Translations under genes and position numbers: made by a program
The notes under the pieces: generated by a model
Seen by the model: only the letters and a program-made list of their open reading frames with translations
Databases searched by the model: none
Told to the model about the DNA's origin: nothing
Shown here: positions 24,433-31,606 of the stretch, piece by piece
Position numbering within the stretch: the stretch's first letter is position 1
Layout: the number at the start of each line of letters is the position of its first letter
Assembly (NCBI GenBank): GCA_035553355.1
Contig: DATMJW010000051.1
Coordinates: 1 to 57,178 of the forward strand
Length of the DNA stretch: 57,178 nucleotides
Reading direction: 5' to 3'
Origin: Gaiellasilicea sp035553355
GTDB taxonomy: Bacteria > Actinomycetota > Thermoleophilia > Gaiellales > Gaiellaceae

Positions 24433-25266
24433 TCAGAAGACGAAGAGCTCGACGCCGCCCGAGACGTTCAGCTCGATGCCGGTGACGTAGCCGGCGAGAT
24501 CGGAGCAGAGGAAGGCGATCGCGTGCGCGACGTCCTCGGGCCGGCCTTCGCGCTTGAAGACGGTGCGGGCGCGGATGCGGTCGTTCATCGCGGCGTTCGC
24601 GAAGCCGAACGCCTCGGTGCCGATGATCCCGGGGACGATCGCGTTGCACGTGATGCCGTGCCTGCCGCCCTCCATCGCGAGCGTGCGGGTGAGGCCGAGG
24701 ATGCCCGCCTTGGTCGTCGAGTAGCTCGCCTGCCCGAAACCCCCGAGCGTCCCCGCGACGGACGCCATGTTCACGATGCGGCCCCAGCCGCGCTCGCGCA
24801 TGTGCGGCCACACCGCCTGCGCGCAGTTGAACGCGCCGGTGAGGTTGACGGCGAGGTCACGCTCCCAGAGCTCGGGGCTCTGGTCGAGGAACTGCGCGGC
24901 GTGGTCGAGTGTCCCCGCGTTGTTGACGAGGATGTCGACGCTGCCGAGCTCGCCGACGACGCGGTCGACCGCCTCCTGCACCTGGCGCCGATCCGTCACG
25001 TCGCACTTGAGCGCGAGCGCGCGCCGCCCGTACGACCGGATCTCCTCCGCCGTCGACTCCGTGTAGACGATCCCCTGCTCCCGCGCCACCTGCGCGAGGA
25101 CGCCGTACCGATCGGCCTCACCGGAGTCGTCGGACTCGAGCTGGATGTCGGCGATCGCGACGTCGGCGCCGGCGCGCGCGAGCGCGAGCGCATCCGCGCG
25201 TCCGAGGCCGCGCGACCCGCCCGTGACGAGCGCGACGCGCCCGGAGAGGTCGATCTCGAGCGCCAC
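24433..25266 (-). CDS. Short-chain dehydrogenase/reductase
   Basis: A 277-residue NAD(P)-dependent oxidoreductase of the classical SDR type. TGGSRGLGRADALAL is the TGxxxGxG cofactor motif, NNAG is in VDILVNNAG, the catalytic Ser is in VNMASVAGT, and the YxxxK pair in YSTTKAG; IVPGIIGTE follows. An insert between the second strand and CDVTD (about residues 43-85) is longer than in FabG. The substrate is unknown. It lies just behind the acyl-CoA dehydrogenase (6-base gap), so a role in beta-oxidation-like degradation is likely. Confidence 0.88.
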   Translation of the reverse strand: MALEIDLSGRVALVTGGSRGLGRADALALARAGADVAIADIQLESDDSGEADRYGVLAQVAREQGIVYTESTAEEIRSYGRRALALKCDVTDRRQVQEAVDRVVGELGSVDILVNNAGTLDHAAQFLDQSPELWERDLAVNLTGAFNCAQAVWPHMRERGWGRIVNMASVAGTLGGFGQASYSTTKAGILGLTRTLAMEGGRHGITCNAIVPGIIGTEAFGFANAAMNDRIRARTVFKREGRPEDVAHAIAFLCSDLAGYVTGIELNVSGGVELFVF

Positions 25267-25272
25267 CGGCGC

Positions 25273-26460
25273 CTAGTCGGCCTTCGGGAGGAAGAGCTCC
25301 TTCGCGATTACGAGCCGCTGGATCTGCGACGTGCCCTCGTAGATCTGGAAGAGCTTCGCGTCCCGCATCAGCTTCTCGACCGGGTACTCCTTGATGTAGC
25401 CGTAGCCGCCGAAGACCTGGACCGCGTCCGTCGTGACCTTCATGGCCGTGTCCGCGGCGAACCGCTTCGCGAAGGACGAGTAGAGCGTCGCGCGCCGGCC
25501 CCAGCCGTTGTCGAGCATCCAGGCCGCCTGCCAGACGAGGAGCCGCGCCGCCTCGATCTCGGTCGCCATGTCCGCGATCAGGAAGTTGACGCCCTGGTGC
25601 ATCGCGATCGGGACGTCGAAGGTGACGCGCTCGACCGCGTACGCCTTCGAGAGCTCGAACGCGGCCTGCGCGACGCCCACGGCGCCCGCCGCCGTCCCCG
25701 GGCGCGTCGCGTCGAGCGTCTGCATCGCGATCTTGAACCCGTCGCCCTCCTCGCCGAGGCGGTTCGCAGCCGGGACGACGACGTCCTGCAGCGAGAACGC
25801 GGAGGTGTCGGTGGCGCGCTGCCCCATCTTGTCGAGGTGCTTCTCGATCACGACGCCGGGCGCGTCCATCGGCACGACGAACGCCGAGAGGCCCTTGTAC
25901 CCGCGCTTGGGGTCCGTCTTCGCGAAGACGGTCGCCCAGGCGGCGTGGCCGGCGTTCGTGATGAAGGTCTTCGAGCCGTTGAGGACGTACTCGTCGCCGC
26001 GCCGCTCCGCGGTCGTCTTGATGCGGGCGACGTCGGACCCGGCGTCCGGTTCGGTGAGGCCGAACGAGCAGAGGAGCGGCTCCTCGAGGAGCGGCGTCAG
26101 CCACGTCCGCTTCTGCTCGTCCGTCCCCGCGATCAGCACCGGACCGGCGCCGAGCGTGTTCGCGAGTACCGACGTGGCGATCCCGGAGCAGCCCCAGTTC
26201 AGCTCCTCGCCGATCAGCATCCCGTCGAACGCCGGGAGCCCTGGGCCGCCGAGCTCCTCGGGGACGTGGATGTTCATCAGCCCGACCTCGTGCGCCTTCG
26301 CGATCACGTCGTCCGGATGGGTCTGCGCCTCGTCGTACGCGGCCGCCCGCGGCCGGATCTCCTTCTCGGCGAAGTCGCGCGCGAGCGCGCGCAGCTCCCG
26401 CTGCTCGTCCGTCAGCGCGAACGAGACGCCCGTCGCCGTCCCCTGCTCGAGTGCCGTCAC
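25273..26460 (-). CDS. Acyl-CoA dehydrogenase
   Basis: A 395-residue FAD flavoenzyme that introduces a trans-2 double bond in acyl-CoA. Motifs include FGLTEPDAGSDVARIKTTAE (FAD and substrate loop), FITNAGHAAW, DKMGQRATDTSAFSLQDV, and the C-terminal VFGGYGYIKEYPVEKLMRDAKLFQIYEGTSQIQRLVIAKEL, where the catalytic Glu sits in IYEGTS. This pattern fits short/medium-chain enzymes. The start is GTG with GGGAGCGG upstream. It is the first gene of an operon with the SDR, behind a dyad that looks like an operator. Confidence 0.93.
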   Translation of the reverse strand: MTALEQGTATGVSFALTDEQRELRALARDFAEKEIRPRAAAYDEAQTHPDDVIAKAHEVGLMNIHVPEELGGPGLPAFDGMLIGEELNWGCSGIATSVLANTLGAGPVLIAGTDEQKRTWLTPLLEEPLLCSFGLTEPDAGSDVARIKTTAERRGDEYVLNGSKTFITNAGHAAWATVFAKTDPKRGYKGLSAFVVPMDAPGVVIEKHLDKMGQRATDTSAFSLQDVVVPAANRLGEEGDGFKIAMQTLDATRPGTAAGAVGVAQAAFELSKAYAVERVTFDVPIAMHQGVNFLIADMATEIEAARLLVWQAAWMLDNGWGRRATLYSSFAKRFAADTAMKVTTDAVQVFGGYGYIKEYPVEKLMRDAKLFQIYEGTSQIQRLVIAKELFLPKAD

Positions 26461-26480
26461 CTACCGCTCCCGCGTCGAAA

Positions 26481-26504
26481 GTTGAACCGCGAGTCAACAC
26501 TGTA
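26481..26504 (-). promoter_or_regulatory. Promoter and operator-like dyad of the acyl-CoA dehydrogenase operon
   Basis: On the minus strand TACAGT (-10-like) is followed by GTTGA, an 8-base spacer and TCAAC, so the dyad covers the predicted transcription start. This is the usual place for a TetR- or GntR-type repressor of fatty-acid genes. Confidence 0.4.
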
Positions 26505-26561
26505 CCGCGGGTCCCACCGTTCCGCTACGTGAGTCCTAACTTGCGCCTACCTGCGTCTTTC

Positions 26562-26577
26562 TCCCCCGTTCGGGGGA
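26562..26577. repeat. Hairpin in the leader of the first amidase gene
   Basis: TCCCCC, GTTC loop, GGGGGA: a perfect 6-base-pair hairpin about 90 bases before the amidase ATG. No T run follows. The rest of this 205-base gap shows no gene. Confidence 0.4.
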
Positions 26578-26665
26578 CAGGGACGTCCGGTTCGGGAGCT
26601 ACAACGGACTCGCGCACTCGACCGGGTCGCGTTCGTCGCAGCAACCGAAGGGCTGGGGTCACAGT

Positions 26666-27949
26666 ATGGGCAGACGTCTCGCGCCGCTCCTCGCGGTGCT
26701 CGTACTCGCCGCCGTGGGCGCAACAGCTGCCCACGCCGCCGGGGTCGGGGTTCTCTGGCTGAAGACCGGGAACCACACCTCGACGAATCGCAAGATCTCG
26801 CGCGTCGACCAGGTCGTCGTCCACGTCACGGAAGGCAGCTTCTGGGGCGCCGTGCGCTGGCTGCGCAACCCGCGCTCGCACGGCTCCTCACACTACGTCG
26901 TCTCGCGGCGGGGCGAGATCGTGCAGCTCGTGAGCACGACGGACGTCGCGTGGCACGCGGGCAACCGGCGCACGAACAGCCGCTCGATCGGCATCGAGCA
27001 CGAGGGCTGGACCGCACGCGGCGGCTTCACGCTCGCGCAGTACCGCGCCTCGGCTCAGCTGACGGCGTATCTCGCGAAGCGCGCGGGGATCCCGGTCGAC
27101 CGCAAGCACATCATCGGCCACGACGAGGTGCCCGACCCCGACGGGAGCGGCTACGGCGGCATCGCCCACCACACCGACCCCGGCCGCCACTGGGACTGGC
27201 GCCGGTACCTCGCGCTCGTGCGCCACTACACGAAGAATCCCGTCCTGCCCCGCTACGTGAAGCGGCTCCCGAACATGCCCGCGGCCCCGCCGCTGCCCTC
27301 GCCGGCCGGCGGCGGCGCCCCCGCGGCGAGCGCTCCCGCGCCCGTGCTCTCGGTCGTGATCCCCGGCGGGCGCGTCCGCGGGGTCGCGAAGTGGTGGTCC
27401 GGCATCGACGCGGCGAAGCGCTGGCGCCGCGGCATCCACCGGGTCGACTTCTACGTCGACGGGAAGCTGCTGTGGACGGACCGCGTCTGGCCGTTCGCGT
27501 TCCGCGGCGGCGACGGCTGGGACACCCGCACCGTCCCGAACGGCCGCCACATGCTGGCGATCCGCGTGCACGGCCGCCGGGGCTACCGGGCGCGCCGGGC
27601 GATCCCCGTCCGCGTCGCGAACCCGCCGATGAAGCTCCACGTCGGCGGCCTCGAGAACGGCACCGCGCTGCGCGGCGACGTCACCATCCCCGTCCGCGTC
27701 GGCGAGCGGGTCGAGCGCGTGGCTCTCTACGTCGATGGGAAGCCGGTGAGCCGCGACGCGTCGCCCCCGTACGAGCTCCACTGGCGGACGACGGAGGCGG
27801 CGGAGGGGCCGCACGAGGTGATCGTCTACGCACGGGCGGCGAACGGCCGGCGCGCGGCGTCGATCTTCCCGGTCGTCATCGCGAACGCGGAGCACGTTCC
27901 CGCCGCGCTGTGGGGCGCTCCGGCGCCTCTCGAGCCGGCTCTGCCGTAA
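26666..27949 (+). CDS. Secreted N-acetylmuramoyl-L-alanine amidase with Ig-like C-terminal repeats, copy 1
   Basis: A 427-residue exported amidase_2/PGRP-type zinc hydrolase that cuts the bond between muramic acid and the stem peptide. The signal peptide is RRLAPLLAVLVLAAVGATAAHA. The catalytic domain has VVVHVTEGSFWGA (zinc His), SHYVVSRRGEIVQLV, SIGIEHEG and HHTDPGRHWDW (zinc His and Asp/His pair). Two beta-rich repeats follow (VDFYVDGKLLW and VALYVDGKPVS), typical of Ig-like wall-binding segments. It is tandem with a close paralogue. Confidence 0.92.
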   Translation: MGRRLAPLLAVLVLAAVGATAAHAAGVGVLWLKTGNHTSTNRKISRVDQVVVHVTEGSFWGAVRWLRNPRSHGSSHYVVSRRGEIVQLVSTTDVAWHAGNRRTNSRSIGIEHEGWTARGGFTLAQYRASAQLTAYLAKRAGIPVDRKHIIGHDEVPDPDGSGYGGIAHHTDPGRHWDWRRYLALVRHYTKNPVLPRYVKRLPNMPAAPPLPSPAGGGAPAASAPAPVLSVVIPGGRVRGVAKWWSGIDAAKRWRRGIHRVDFYVDGKLLWTDRVWPFAFRGGDGWDTRTVPNGRHMLAIRVHGRRGYRARRAIPVRVANPPMKLHVGGLENGTALRGDVTIPVRVGERVERVALYVDGKPVSRDASPPYELHWRTTEAAEGPHEVIVYARAANGRRAASIFPVVIANAEHVPAALWGAPAPLEPALP

Positions 27950-27999
27950 CCCGCAGCGAGAACCTCACAACTTCCGAACGAAATTCCGCTACACCGTGA

Positions 28000-28030
28000 G
28001 TCCCGGCGGCCGGGGAGAGCGCGCCGGGAC
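28000..28030. repeat. Inverted repeat before the second amidase gene
   Basis: GTCCCGGCG and CGCCGGGAC (9 base pairs, 13-base loop) lie just before ATG 28040. The loop contains GGGGAGAG, so the hairpin may present or hide a ribosome binding site. Confidence 0.4.
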
Positions 28031-28039
28031 CTCTTGCGG

Positions 28040-29488
28040 ATGAACCAGACCTCGATCTCACGACTCCTGCTTCCGCTCGCCGTCGCGACGCTCGCGGCTG
28101 CGCTCGCCCCTGGCGCGTCGGCGGCGCCGAGGCCGCCGGTGACGTGGCTGAAGGGTGACGGCAACTTCACGAAGGCGAGCCGGTCGCCGCAGTCGATCGA
28201 CCGGATCGTGGTGCACGTGACGGAGGGCAGCTTCTGGGGCTCGATCACGTGGCTGCGGAACCCGCGCGCCCACGCCTCGTCGCACTACGTCGTCTCGCGC
28301 GGCGGGAAGATCGTGCAGCTCGTCCACCTCTCCGACATCGCCTGGCACGCCGGCCACTGGGGCACGAACGAGCTCTCCGTCGGGATCGAGCACGAGGGCT
28401 TCACGTACGGCCCGGCGGGCTACACCGACGCGCAGTACCGGGCGTCGGCGCGGCTCGCCGCCTGGCTCGCGCGCCGCTCCCTGATGCCGATCGACCGCAG
28501 GCACTTCATCGGCCACGGCGAGGTCCCCGGCGGTCACGGGCACACGGACCCCGGGCCGAACTGGAACTGGAACCGCTACCTGCGCCTCGTGCGCCGGTAC
28601 GCGGGCGTCGTGCGGCTGAGCGTGAAGCCGCTCGTCCCGGAGGGGCCGCTGCGCGGCATCGTCCCGTGGCGCGCGAAGGCGTCGAGCGACATCCGGCGGG
28701 TCGAGTTCCTCGTCGACGGCCGGGTGGTGCACGTCGACGGGCGACGGCCCTTCGTGTACCGGCTCAACACGGCATCGCTCGCGAATCGCTCGTACAAGCT
28801 GCAGGTGCACGGCGTCGCCGGCCCCGGCCGCTACGACCTCGAGGGGACGTGGGTGCGGGTCGACAACAAGACGTTCGCCCTGACGAGCGCCGGCGCCCGG
28901 CCGTGGATGCTCGCCCCGAAGACGGTCCGCCTGCGCGTCCGCCCCTGGGGGCAGAAGGCAGCGAAGATGGTGTTCAGCGTCGACGGCAGGCGGCGTGCGA
29001 CCGACCGTCGCCCGCCGTTCCTCTTCTCGTGGAGCACGCTCCGCGCGAGGCCGGGGCGGCACGTCCTGCTCGTCACGGCGACGGCGATCGACGGGCGCGT
29101 GGCGACCCGGCGGATCCCGGTCGTCGTCCGGCAGCCGAAGAAGGTCGTGCCGCCGAAGCCGACGCCGCAGCCGAAGCCGCCGGTCGTCGCGCCGAGGCTC
29201 GCGATCACCGGGCAGAGCGTCACCGAAGGACAGACGGCCGAGGGTCTCGTGCTCTGGCGCGTCGAGACGACGGGGAAGGTGGCGCGCGTCGAGTTCGTCG
29301 TGGACGGCAGCGTCCGCGGGACGGACGTCGCTGCGCCCTACACGTTCGGCTGGGACGCCTCGGCCGAGGCGCCGGGGGCGCACACGCTGACGGCGCGCGC
29401 GATCGGTGCGGACGGCAAGGTCGTCGCCCGAACCGTCACCGCGACGGTGCCGGAACGCCCAGAGAGCTCCTCCACCTCAGCACCCTGA
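28040..29488 (+). CDS. Secreted N-acetylmuramoyl-L-alanine amidase with Ig-like C-terminal repeats, copy 2
   Basis: A 482-residue paralogue of the preceding amidase. The signal peptide is SRLLLPLAVATLAAALA with GASAA near the cleavage site. The catalytic domain has RIVVHVTEGSFWGSITW, SHYVVSRGGKIVQLV, SVGIEHEGF and the zinc-site HTDPGPNWNWNRY. The tail holds three VEFLVDG/MVFSVDG/VEFVVDG beta repeats and a Pro/Lys linker (PKPTPQPKPP). I use ATG 28040; a TTG two codons earlier is possible. The 3' end overlaps the antiparallel NagZ-like gene by 53 bases. Confidence 0.92.
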   Translation: MNQTSISRLLLPLAVATLAAALAPGASAAPRPPVTWLKGDGNFTKASRSPQSIDRIVVHVTEGSFWGSITWLRNPRAHASSHYVVSRGGKIVQLVHLSDIAWHAGHWGTNELSVGIEHEGFTYGPAGYTDAQYRASARLAAWLARRSLMPIDRRHFIGHGEVPGGHGHTDPGPNWNWNRYLRLVRRYAGVVRLSVKPLVPEGPLRGIVPWRAKASSDIRRVEFLVDGRVVHVDGRRPFVYRLNTASLANRSYKLQVHGVAGPGRYDLEGTWVRVDNKTFALTSAGARPWMLAPKTVRLRVRPWGQKAAKMVFSVDGRRRATDRRPPFLFSWSTLRARPGRHVLLVTATAIDGRVATRRIPVVVRQPKKVVPPKPTPQPKPPVVAPRLAITGQSVTEGQTAEGLVLWRVETTGKVARVEFVVDGSVRGTDVAAPYTFGWDASAEAPGAHTLTARAIGADGKVVARTVTATVPERPESSSTSAP

Positions 29489-30332
29489 GCACCTTCGCGT
29501 CCAGCTCGCCGCGGCGGGCGAGCGGGACGAGCGCCGCGACGGCCCGGCGCGCGTGCGGCGGGCTCGTGTAGAGCAGCATGTCGGCGCCGGCGCGGATCGC
29601 CCGCGTCGGCCAGTATCGAGGCGGCGAGGAGACGATGTTCATCGAGTCCGTCACGATCACGCCGCGAAAGCCCATCCGCCGCACGAGCCGGTAGGTCGCC
29701 GGCTCGAGGCTCGCGCGGAGGGCACCGAGCTCGCGGTAGAACGCATGCCCGACCATCACGCACGGGATGCCGGCGCGCACCGCCGTGCGAAAAGCGGCGA
29801 GCTCCACCGGCAGGAGTCGCGCGTCGACACGAGGGCGGTCGTCGGTGGAGACCGGTGCCGAGCCGAGCCCCGGGAAGTGCTTCGCGCATGCACCCGCGCC
29901 ACCGTCGACGAGCCCGCGCCCGAACGCGACGCCGAGCGACGGCGCCCGGAAGTGACGCGACCCGAGCGGCCCCGTCGGTGCGTCGAGCACCGGCGCCAGG
30001 TTCACGTGAACGCCCGCGCGACGCAGGGCACGACCCGTCTCCCTTCCGGCGGCGCGCGCCTCGGCCGCGGTCCGGTAGTCGCGGGCCGCGCGCCACGGCG
30101 GTAGCGCCGGCAGATCCTTCACGAGCCCGCCCTCCTGGTCTGCGAAGACGAGCTGCCCCGGCGCCGGCGGAGGCGGCGGGCCGGTGACGAAGAGCCCGCC
30201 TGCGCCCGCCGGAGTCGGCGCCGCCGAGATCACGACGGCCGCCGCCTTCTCGTGCGGCGTCATGCGCGCGAGCTCGGACTCCGGCGCGGTGGCGAGGAGG
30301 AGCGTCAGCGCCTGGACGACGGCCGCGAGCAC
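29436..30332 (-). CDS. nagZ: Glycoside hydrolase family 3 protein, NagZ-like
   Basis: A 298-residue GH3 enzyme, probably a beta-N-acetylglucosaminidase of wall recycling. Motifs: FADQEGGLVKDLP, LAPVLDAPTGPLGSRHF, KHFPGLG followed by the D/R segment (STDDRPRVDARLLP), and GFRGVIVTDSM with the nucleophile Asp. A hydrophobic N-terminus (AAVVQALTLLLATA) may be a signal sequence. It is shorter than classical NagZ (about 340). GTG 30332 lies 6 bases after TACGGT, so a leaderless start is likely. Divergent from gcdH and next to two amidases, which suits muropeptide recycling. Confidence 0.85.
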   Translation of the reverse strand: MLAAVVQALTLLLATAPESELARMTPHEKAAAVVISAAPTPAGAGGLFVTGPPPPPAPGQLVFADQEGGLVKDLPALPPWRAARDYRTAAEARAAGRETGRALRRAGVHVNLAPVLDAPTGPLGSRHFRAPSLGVAFGRGLVDGGAGACAKHFPGLGSAPVSTDDRPRVDARLLPVELAAFRTAVRAGIPCVMVGHAFYRELGALRASLEPATYRLVRRMGFRGVIVTDSMNIVSSPPRYWPTRAIRAGADMLLYTSPPHARRAVAALVPLARRGELDAKVLRVLRWRSSLGVPAPSR

Positions 30333-30338
30333 ACGGCC

Positions 30339-30364
30339 ACCGTACCGCGGCAGGCCGGTACGCT
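30339..30364. promoter_or_regulatory. Divergent leaderless promoters, NagZ-like and gcdH
   Basis: TACGGT (minus) is 6 bases before GTG 30332 and TACGCT (plus) is 6 bases before ATG 30371; no RBS precedes either start. Confidence 0.5.
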
Positions 30365-30370
30365 TCGAGC

Positions 30371-31567
30371 ATGGCGACGCCCACGTCCACGACGCAGGAG
30401 ACGCGGCTCGACCCGCTCGACTTCCTCGCGCTCGACACGCTCCTCGACGAGGAGGAGCGGGCGATCCGCGACACCGTGCGCGCGTTCGTGCGCGAGCAGG
30501 TGCTCCCGGAGGTGGGCGACTGGTTCGAGCGCGGGATCCTCCCGCGCGAGCTGCTCACGGAGCTCGGCAAGCTCGGCCTGTACGGGATGCACCTCGACGG
30601 CTACGGCCTCCCCGGCGCGAGCGCGGTCGCCTACGGCCTCACGTGCCTGGAGCTGGAGGCGGGCGACTCCGGCGTGCGCAGCGCCGTCTCGGTGCAGGGG
30701 TCGCTTGCGATGTACTCGATCTGGCGCTGGGGATCCGAGGAACAGAAGCAGCGCTGGCTGCCGGCGATGCACACGGGCGAGGCGATCGGGTGTTTCGGCC
30801 TCACCGAGCCGGATGCCGGCTCCGATCCCGCGTCCATGCGTACGCACGCCCGCCGCGACGGATCCGACTGGGTCCTGAACGGCGCCAAGATGTGGATCAC
30901 GAACGGCACGATCGCCGACGTCGCGACGGTATGGGCGCGCACCGACGACGGCCACATCCGCGGCTTCCTCGTCGAGAAGGGAACCCCCGGGTTCTCGGCG
31001 CCGGAGATCCACAAGAAGCTCTCGCTCCGCGCCTCCGTCACCTCGGAGCTCGTGCTGCAGGACGTGCGCGTGCCCGACGAGAACGTCTTCCCGGAGGTCA
31101 GGACGCTGCGCGGGCCGCTCTCGTGCCTGAACGAGGCGCGCTACGGGATCGTCTGGGGCGCGGTCGGTGCCGGCCGCGCGTGCTTCGAGGCCGCGCTCGA
31201 CTACGCGAAGGAGCGGATCGTCTTCGGGAAGCCGATCTCGGCGTACCAGCTGACGCAGCAGAAGCTCGCCGAGATGGCGCTCGAGGTGAACCGCGGCTCG
31301 CTCGTGGCGCTGCACATAGGCCGCATGAAGGACGCGGGGACGCTCCGCCAGGAGCACGTCAGCATGGGGAAGATGGGCAACGTCCGCGGCGCCATCGAGG
31401 TCGCGCGCACCGCCCGCACGATCCTCGGCGGGAACGGGATCACCCTCGAGTACCCGGTCATCCGCCACGCGAACAACCTGGAGTCCGTGCTCACCTACGA
31501 GGGCACGCACGAGGTGCACACGCTCGTCGTCGGGCAGGCGCTGACGGGCGACAACGCGTTCCGCTAG
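30371..31567 (+). CDS. gcdH: Acyl-CoA dehydrogenase, glutaryl-CoA dehydrogenase type
   Basis: A 398-residue acyl-CoA dehydrogenase. Its closest match from memory is the glutaryl-CoA dehydrogenase group: LDEEERAIRDTVRAFV, GCFGLTEPDAGSDPASMRT, KMWITNGTIADVATVWA, and the end VLTYEGTHEVHTLVVGQALTG, where the catalytic Glu sits in YEGTH. GcdH enzymes oxidise and decarboxylate glutaryl-CoA to crotonyl-CoA in lysine and tryptophan breakdown; a generic acyl-CoA dehydrogenase cannot be excluded. TACGCT lies 6 bases before the ATG, with no RBS. Confidence 0.85.
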   Translation: MATPTSTTQETRLDPLDFLALDTLLDEEERAIRDTVRAFVREQVLPEVGDWFERGILPRELLTELGKLGLYGMHLDGYGLPGASAVAYGLTCLELEAGDSGVRSAVSVQGSLAMYSIWRWGSEEQKQRWLPAMHTGEAIGCFGLTEPDAGSDPASMRTHARRDGSDWVLNGAKMWITNGTIADVATVWARTDDGHIRGFLVEKGTPGFSAPEIHKKLSLRASVTSELVLQDVRVPDENVFPEVRTLRGPLSCLNEARYGIVWGAVGAGRACFEAALDYAKERIVFGKPISAYQLTQQKLAEMALEVNRGSLVALHIGRMKDAGTLRQEHVSMGKMGNVRGAIEVARTARTILGGNGITLEYPVIRHANNLESVLTYEGTHEVHTLVVGQALTGDNAFR

Positions 31568-31585
31568 GTCGTTTAGCGGCGGCCG

Positions 31586-31606
31586 GTGCGGAGATGGTCT
31601 CCGCAC
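31586..31606 (+). repeat. Perfect hairpin containing the start codon of the secreted metallohydrolase gene
   Basis: GTGCGGAGA, TGG, TCTCCGCAC: a 9-base-pair stem with a three-base loop. The first G is the first base of the proposed GTG start. TAGCGG lies 6 bases upstream, so the transcript may begin inside this hairpin. Confidence 0.55.

Noticed and set aside
26520..26665. c-di-AMP riboswitch upstream of the first amidase
   Set aside because: Such riboswitches often control wall hydrolases, but the conserved core was not found here or upstream of the NlpC gene.
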